A stretch of 9,276 bases of DNA, from positions 1 through 9,276 of the forward strand of contig JADDPV010000162.1 in the NCBI GenBank assembly GCA_016781705.1, given 5' to 3'. Positions within the stretch are counted from its first letter, which is position 1. Each line of letters opens with the position of its first letter. The position numbers and the translations under genes were made by a program. The DNA comes from Rubrobacter sp. GTDB taxonomy: Bacteria > Actinomycetota > Rubrobacteria > Rubrobacterales > Rubrobacteraceae. A model generated the notes under the pieces. It searched no databases, was not told the origin of the DNA, and saw only the letters and a program-made list of their open reading frames with translations. This document shows positions 5,737 through 9,276 of the stretch, piece after piece.

Positions 5737-7059
5737 TCACAGGTTCAGGGCGTCGAGGGTCTCCGCCCGCTCGAAGGTGCGCGCGAGGAGCTCCAGGACG
5801 CGCCGGGCGCCCGCGTAGCCGTAGAGGCCGGCCTCGAGAAAGTCCCAGGGGGAGCGGCACAGGTGCCCCCTGGCGACGAGCGGCACGTAGAGCCCCGGGC
5901 TCGCGACCACCACGTCAGGGCGGGCCTCCTCGATGCGCTCCATCTGCCCCCGCCAGTCGGGGGAGACTACCACGTCCACGTCGGGGCCCAGGGCCTGCAC
6001 CTCGGGCGCGAGGAACCTCCTGTCGAGCCGCGGCGCCCCGACCTCCAGGACCACGGCCCCGGCGTCGGCGAGGAAGCGGGCGAGCGGGATCTCGACCCCC
6101 GTATCCCCGGCGAAGAAGATCCTCTTGCCCCGGATGCGGCTCCTCAGAGCCCCGAGCTCCTCCCAGACCGAGCGCGCCCGGGACACCTCGTTCGCCCGGA
6201 CCCCCGCCTCCCCGGCCACGTCCTGCACGAAGCGGGCCGTGCCGTCAACCCCCACGGGCATGAGGGTCCTGACCACCCTGGCCCCCCGCCTCTCGGCCAC
6301 CTGCGCCGCCGCCGTCAGGTTCGGATCCAGGACGGCTACCACCGTGCCCTCGCCGAGCGCGGGGAGCTCTCCTGGCACGGCGCCGGCGACCTCGACCCCG
6401 GCCCTGAGGAGCTCCGCGGCGAGCTCGCGGGCGGACCCCGGCGAGGAGGAGGCACCGCCGAGTAGCACCACGGGGTGGCCTTGCGTCCCGGGGCGCTCCT
6501 CCCGGCCCCGGCCGAGGAGCCCGCCGAAGAGCCCGCCGCGCTTCGCCGGGGAGCCGGTCTCAAGGAGGTCAGAGGTCCTCCTCTCCGGGCAGAGATCCAC
6601 CAGGGCGGCGAGGGTTCTGGCCTCGAGGTCGGTGGAGAGGGTGCCCGGGGACTCGTGGGGCGCGTCCGGGTCCACCACCTCAGCCGGGAGCTCCAGCTTG
6701 CGGGCGACGAGCCTGGCCTCGAACGCCGCGTCTACCCCGAGAAGCCGCGCCGAGCGTCCGGCGACGAGCAGGACGAGCTCGGTGCCGCGGGGCCGCGCCG
6801 CGGCCTCGGCGATGCGGGAGGCCAGGAGACCCTGCTGCGGCGGGCGCTCCGGGTCGAGAACCGCGAACATCAAGCGCGGGTTACGCGTGGGACCAGGCAG
6901 GTTCGGGGAGGGGGCACCGGGCAGGGACTGGACGAGGTGGGCCTCCGCTTGCGTGCCGACGACGACCACGAGGGCGCCGGGAAGCCTCTCCGCCAGGCCG
7001 CTCGCGGCGTGCAGCGGGGGGAGAACGTCCGGTATCCCCGACTCGTTGAGGATCGTCAA
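5737..7059 (-). CDS. Nitrogenase-superfamily protein resembling BchN/ChlN (DPOR subunit N), lacking cluster cysteines
   Basis: The protein has 440 residues, close to BchN length. Recognisable BchN-like blocks are PGALVVVVGTQAEAHLVQ (27-44, compare GTHTCAHLLQ), RNPRLMFAVLD (59-69), ELVLLVAGRSARLLGVD (94-110), TDLEARTLAALVDLCPE (143-159), a Gly-rich linker (about 166-192), GKRIFFAGDTGVEIPLARFL (311-330) and LGPDVDVVVSPDW (357-369). The only cysteines are C157 and C401. None lies at the three positions that bind the [4Fe-4S] cluster in BchN; the GTHTC Cys is Glu39. An intact frame along the whole length argues for a functioning, repurposed protein rather than a decaying one. The TTG start has AGGAGG 5 bases upstream. 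The gene follows the purine-nucleoside phosphorylase gene by 52 bases and precedes its B-like partner by 7. NifE/NifN-like or other nitrogenase-like families are alternatives, but the match to BchN is better. Confidence 0.82.
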   Translation of the reverse strand: MTILNESGIPDVLPPLHAASGLAERLPGALVVVVGTQAEAHLVQSLPGAPSPNLPGPTRNPRLMFAVLDPERPPQQGLLASRIAEAAARPRGTELVLLVAGRSARLLGVDAAFEARLVARKLELPAEVVDPDAPHESPGTLSTDLEARTLAALVDLCPERRTSDLLETGSPAKRGGLFGGLLGRGREERPGTQGHPVVLLGGASSSPGSARELAAELLRAGVEVAGAVPGELPALGEGTVVAVLDPNLTAAAQVAERRGARVVRTLMPVGVDGTARFVQDVAGEAGVRANEVSRARSVWEELGALRSRIRGKRIFFAGDTGVEIPLARFLADAGAVVLEVGAPRLDRRFLAPEVQALGPDVDVVVSPDWRGQMERIEEARPDVVVASPGLYVPLVARGHLCRSPWDFLEAGLYGYAGARRVLELLARTFERAETLDALNL

Positions 7060-7064
7060 AGATT

Positions 7065-7070
7065 CCTCCT
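7065..7070 (-). promoter_or_regulatory. Ribosome binding site of the BchN-like gene
   Basis: A perfect AGGAGG lies 5 bases upstream of the TTG at 7059 and fixes that codon as the start. It lies just downstream of an intercistronic hairpin. Confidence 0.7.
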
Positions 7071-7076
7071 GAGGCT

Positions 7077-7107
7077 CCTTCTCCGGCGACTTCGCCTTCC
7101 GGGAAGG
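7077..7107 (-). repeat. Intercistronic hairpin between the deoD-like and BchN-like genes
   Basis: CCTTCCCGG (7099-7107) can pair with CCGGAGAAGG (7077-7086), a 9-bp stem with one bulged A and a 12-base loop that could fold internally (GGCG/CGCC). It begins 4 bases after the stop codon and ends 6 bases before the AGGAGG of the next gene. No U-run follows, so an mRNA-processing or attenuation role is as likely as termination. Confidence 0.35.
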
Positions 7108-7111
7108 GGTC

Positions 7112-7825
7112 CTAGTTTAAGGCGTTCAGGGTCTCCAGCGCCAGGGCCATCATGTTGTCGACGGCCCCCCGCAGCTCCTCGTCGCTGATGCGCACGATCT
7201 CGGCGCCGATGGTGTCCGAGACCGTCAGGAGGCATCCGGCCCTAACCCCGTGCATGGCGGCTATCGTGAAGATCGCCGCCGCCTCCATCTCGACGGCGAG
7301 CACCCCGAGGTTGCCCCACAACCTCGCCGGGTCTTCCGTGGGATCGTAGAAGAGGTCAGAGCTCACTATCGGGCCGACGGAGGTGCGCCTACCTGCGGCC
7401 TCGGCGGCGTGGTGGGCTGCGTGGACCACGTCGAAGTGGGCGGCAGGGGCGTAGGGGACGCCCCGGGTTAGCGAGGAGACCGTCCCGTCCTTCGGGGTGG
7501 CGGAGGTCGCGACGATCAAGTCCCCAAGGCGCAAAGCCTCGTGGTACCCTCCGCAGGTGCCGACCCTGAGGAGGTTCTTTGCCCCGAGCTGGATGAGCTC
7601 CTCCGTCACGATGGAGGCGCTCGGGCATCCCATCCCCGTAGCCTGGACCGAGACCGGCTCGCCTTTGTACGTACCCGTATAGCCGAGCATACCGCGCTCT
7701 TTGGTCACCAGTTTGGCGTCTTCGAAAAAGTTCTCGGCGATGTACTGGGCCCGCAAAGGGTCCCCCGGTAGTAGGACGCTATCGGCGAAGTCTCCCGGCT
7801 CCGCACGCACGTGAACGGGGCTCAT
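7112..7825 (-). CDS. deoD: Purine-nucleoside phosphorylase, DeoD type
   Basis: The protein has 237 residues, standard for the hexameric DeoD (NP-I) family. It splits purine (deoxy)nucleosides with phosphate into free base and (deoxy)ribose-1-phosphate in the cytoplasm. Conserved features are H5; LLPGDPLRAQYIAE (18-31) with phosphate-binding G21 and R25; R44 in KERGMLGYTGTYKG; RVGTCGG (87-93) with R87 and T90; SSDLFY (155-160); VEMEAAAIF (178-186) with sugar-binding M180 and E181; and SDTIGAEIVR with catalytic D204 and R212. All active-site positions are present. The ATG start has GGAGG 5 bases upstream. The penultimate sense codon is TTA, rare in such GC-rich DNA. It follows the pyrimidine-nucleoside phosphorylase gene, an expected pairing in nucleoside salvage, with a 134-base repeat-bearing gap between. 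Confidence 0.97.
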   Translation of the reverse strand: MSPVHVRAEPGDFADSVLLPGDPLRAQYIAENFFEDAKLVTKERGMLGYTGTYKGEPVSVQATGMGCPSASIVTEELIQLGAKNLLRVGTCGGYHEALRLGDLIVATSATPKDGTVSSLTRGVPYAPAAHFDVVHAAHHAAEAAGRRTSVGPIVSSDLFYDPTEDPARLWGNLGVLAVEMEAAAIFTIAAMHGVRAGCLLTVSDTIGAEIVRISDEELRGAVDNMMALALETLNALN

Positions 7826-7850
7826 GTGCTCCTCCCTTCGGTCGTCGCAA

Positions 7851-7953
7851 GGTTTCAGGTCTCAGGTTTCGGCCGTCAGGTAAGGCTTCGGAAGACGTCG
7901 CCCGGTGGCGTCGCCGGCGGCTTCCTGAAGCCTGTAGCCTGATGCCTGAAACC
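7851..7953. repeat. Palindromic intergenic element built from 7-base CCTGANN units
   Basis: The right arm (7924-7953) is four heptamers in tandem, CCTGAAG, CCTGTAG, CCTGATG and CCTGAAA, followed by CC. The left arm (7851-7880) is its imperfect reverse complement with the same 7-base phasing. Inside these, AGGCTTCGGAAG (7883-7894) matches the reverse complement of CTTCCTGAAGCCT (7921-7933) with one inserted base. The centre (7896-7913) is a small hairpin, CGTCGCC / GGCGTCG with one mismatch. The whole can fold into one long stem. It fills most of the gap between the deoA/pdp and deoD genes. Transcript stabilisation, partial termination or a mobile REP/MITE-like origin are all possible; I do not recognise a named family. 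Confidence 0.75.
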
Positions 7954-7959
7954 TCCTTC

Positions 7960-9234
7960 TCACAGGCTGTCCAGGATAGCAGGGGGAGGCTCTACGGGCT
8001 CGTCTGAGAGCTCCAGGGCCTCGAGTACCAGGGCCTCGGCCCGTTGTGCTCCGCGGTCGCCGTAGAGGCGGGCGATGGGTTCACCCTCCTCGATCCGGTC
8101 TCCCGGCTTGGCCAGAACCTCGACGCCGGAGCCCGGGTCGATCCGGTCGCCCTTCCTCTGCCTGCCCGCCCCGAGGGCGAGCGCCGCGCGCGCGACGCCC
8201 TGGGCGCCGAAGCGGGCCACGTAGCCGCCGCGCGGGGCCGCGACCTCGCGGACTTCGGTGGAGACGGGCAGGTCCTCAAGCGCTTCCGCGTCCCCGCCCT
8301 GGGCCAGGACGAACTCCCTGAACTTCTCGAAGGCGGCACCAGAGGAGATGGCCTCGTCTACGGCGCTCTCGGGGTCGGGGATACCCTTCAGTTCCAGGAG
8401 CCGGGCGGCGACGTGGCGGGTCTCGTGCAGGAGGTCGTCGTGGGCCGCCTCGCCCTTGAGCAGGCCGACGCTCTCGCGGACTTCCAGGGCGTTGCCGACG
8501 GCGCTCCCTAGCGGGTTGTCCATCTGCGTGATCAGGGCCGAGGACCTGATGCCCATGTCCTCGCTCAAGACCACCAGAAGCTCGGCCAGCTCGCGGGCCT
8601 GTTCGGCTGTCTTCATAAAGGCCCCCGAGCCGCGCTTGACGTCGTAGAGCAGGTGCCCTGCGCCGGTTGCGGCCTTTTTCGAGACTATGGAGCTCCCGAT
8701 CAGCGGCAGGGAGTCGACGGTGCCTGTCGTGTCGCGCAGGGCGTAGATCGCCTTGTCCGCCGGCGCGAGATCCCCGGCCTCCACGATGGCGAGCCCTATC
8801 TCCTCGACCTGACGCCCGAACCGGGCCTCGGAGAGGTCTACCGAGAACCCCGGGATTGACTCGAGCTTGTCTATAGTGCCGCCGGTCGTGCCGAGGCCGC
8901 GCCCGGAGAGCTTGGCCACGGGTGCTCCGCAGGCGGCGACGATCGGGAGCGCCGTGAGGCTGACCTTGTCCCCGACCCCGCCGGTCGAGTGCTTGTCCAC
9001 GCACTCGGGGAACGAGTAGCGCCCGCCGGAGTCGGCCATCGCCCGCGTGAGCGCGAGCGTCTCGGCGTAGTCCATCCCCCTGATGAAGACCGCCATGAGC
9101 AGCGAGGCCATCTGGTAGTCTGGCACCTCGCCCGCGGTGTAGCCCGCCACCACCTCCCGGATCAGCCCGTCTGGCAGCGTGCCGCCGAACTTTTTCGTCT
9201 CTATGGCCTCGAGTACGGCGTTTGTAAACGACAA
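7960..9234 (-). CDS. deoA/pdp: Pyrimidine-nucleoside (thymidine/uridine) phosphorylase
   Basis: The protein has 424 residues, the usual length for the NP-II family. It phosphorolyses thymidine, and probably uridine, to free base and (deoxy)ribose-1-phosphate. An N-terminal helical domain (1-65) leads into the phosphate-binding KHSTGGVGDK (81-90) and the family signature SGRGLGTTGGTIDKLE (110-125). ALRDTTG with R168 and SSIVSKKAA (181-189) form the base site. KRGSGAFMKT (200-209) follows, and then the C-terminal PYNP domain (about 340-410). Lys108 before the signature is, as I recall, the residue seen in Bacillus-type enzymes that accept both uridine and thymidine, where E. coli thymidine phosphorylase has Met, so dual specificity is likely. 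The start is TTG, with GAGAGGGG about 7 bases upstream; no ATG lies upstream within the window, and the N-terminus matches the family. It heads the salvage genes seen here. Confidence 0.96.
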   Translation of the reverse strand: MSFTNAVLEAIETKKFGGTLPDGLIREVVAGYTAGEVPDYQMASLLMAVFIRGMDYAETLALTRAMADSGGRYSFPECVDKHSTGGVGDKVSLTALPIVAACGAPVAKLSGRGLGTTGGTIDKLESIPGFSVDLSEARFGRQVEEIGLAIVEAGDLAPADKAIYALRDTTGTVDSLPLIGSSIVSKKAATGAGHLLYDVKRGSGAFMKTAEQARELAELLVVLSEDMGIRSSALITQMDNPLGSAVGNALEVRESVGLLKGEAAHDDLLHETRHVAARLLELKGIPDPESAVDEAISSGAAFEKFREFVLAQGGDAEALEDLPVSTEVREVAAPRGGYVARFGAQGVARAALALGAGRQRKGDRIDPGSGVEVLAKPGDRIEEGEPIARLYGDRGAQRAEALVLEALELSDEPVEPPPAILDSL

Positions 9235-9276
9235 GACCAGGCCCCTCTCAAGATCACCCAGCCGACCTGCGGTCCA

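Noticed and set aside
5933..7072. Plus-strand frame of 379 codons opposite the BchN-like gene
   Set aside because: Its translation is Ser/Arg/Pro/Thr-rich without domains; it is a by-product of codon bias on the opposite strand.
5737..7148. Similar C-terminal ends of the deoD product (ETLNALN) and BchN-like protein (ETLDALNL), with partly matching DNA
   Set aside because: The shared stretch is only about 16 bases, and the local sequence is a common Leu/Ala helix pattern. It is too short to claim duplication or recombination.
7952..7959. Strong AAGGAGG Shine-Dalgarno-like run just after the deoA/pdp stop codon
   Set aside because: No ATG, GTG or TTG follows at a usable distance; the sequence runs straight into the heptamer repeat, so no small gene is supported.
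9254..9276. Possible last codons of an upstream gene (DRRSAG then TGA) before deoA/pdp
   Set aside because: Six residues cannot be assigned to any family, and any frame would show something similar. It is possible but unsupported.

Overview
This is a high-GC stretch in which every gene I can support lies on the minus strand, so it reads from right to left. The best guess for the source is a Rubrobacter-like deep-branching actinobacterium. The guess rests on strong G/C third-position bias, frequent TTG and GTG starts, two apparently leaderless genes, and a divergent BchN/BchB-like gene pair. As I recall, such a pair has been reported from Rubrobacter, which is not phototrophic. No rRNA, tRNA, CRISPR array, transposase or phage gene was seen. 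No gene-free stretch exceeds about 170 bases.

Right part (9234 to 4437): a likely operon of four genes. A pyrimidine-nucleoside phosphorylase (deoA/pdp) is followed by a DeoD-type purine-nucleoside phosphorylase; together they would salvage nucleosides to free bases and (deoxy)ribose-1-phosphate. A 134-base gap between them holds a large imperfect palindrome built from 7-base CCTGANN units. Next come two nitrogenase-superfamily proteins separated by 7 bases, resembling the N and B subunits of dark-operative protochlorophyllide reductase (DPOR). The N-like protein lacks all three cysteines that hold the [4Fe-4S] cluster in true BchN. The B-like protein has Glu in place of the fourth ligand (Asp36) and lacks the usual C-terminal domain. 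No BchL-like ATPase is present here. This pair is the most unusual content of the window. A GC-rich hairpin follows the B-like gene.

Middle (4344 to 2506): a perfect TATAAT box sits 8 bases upstream of a GTG-started 98-residue helical acidic protein of unknown function, probably a leaderless transcript. A separate candidate promoter precedes a secreted, probably lipid-anchored HtrA/DegP-type serine protease with one PDZ domain and an unusual Glu at the catalytic Asp position. A 78-residue membrane protein follows 13 bases later.

Left part (2445 to 1): a CDF-family metal efflux protein (GTG start, -10-like box 6 bases upstream, also probably leaderless) ends at a hairpin. A DUF3105 membrane-anchored protein and a DUF305 Met/His-rich membrane-anchored protein then form a short operon. 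CDF, DUF3105 and DUF305 together suggest metal handling at the cell envelope, though only the CDF role is well established. A possible start of one more gene runs off the left edge.
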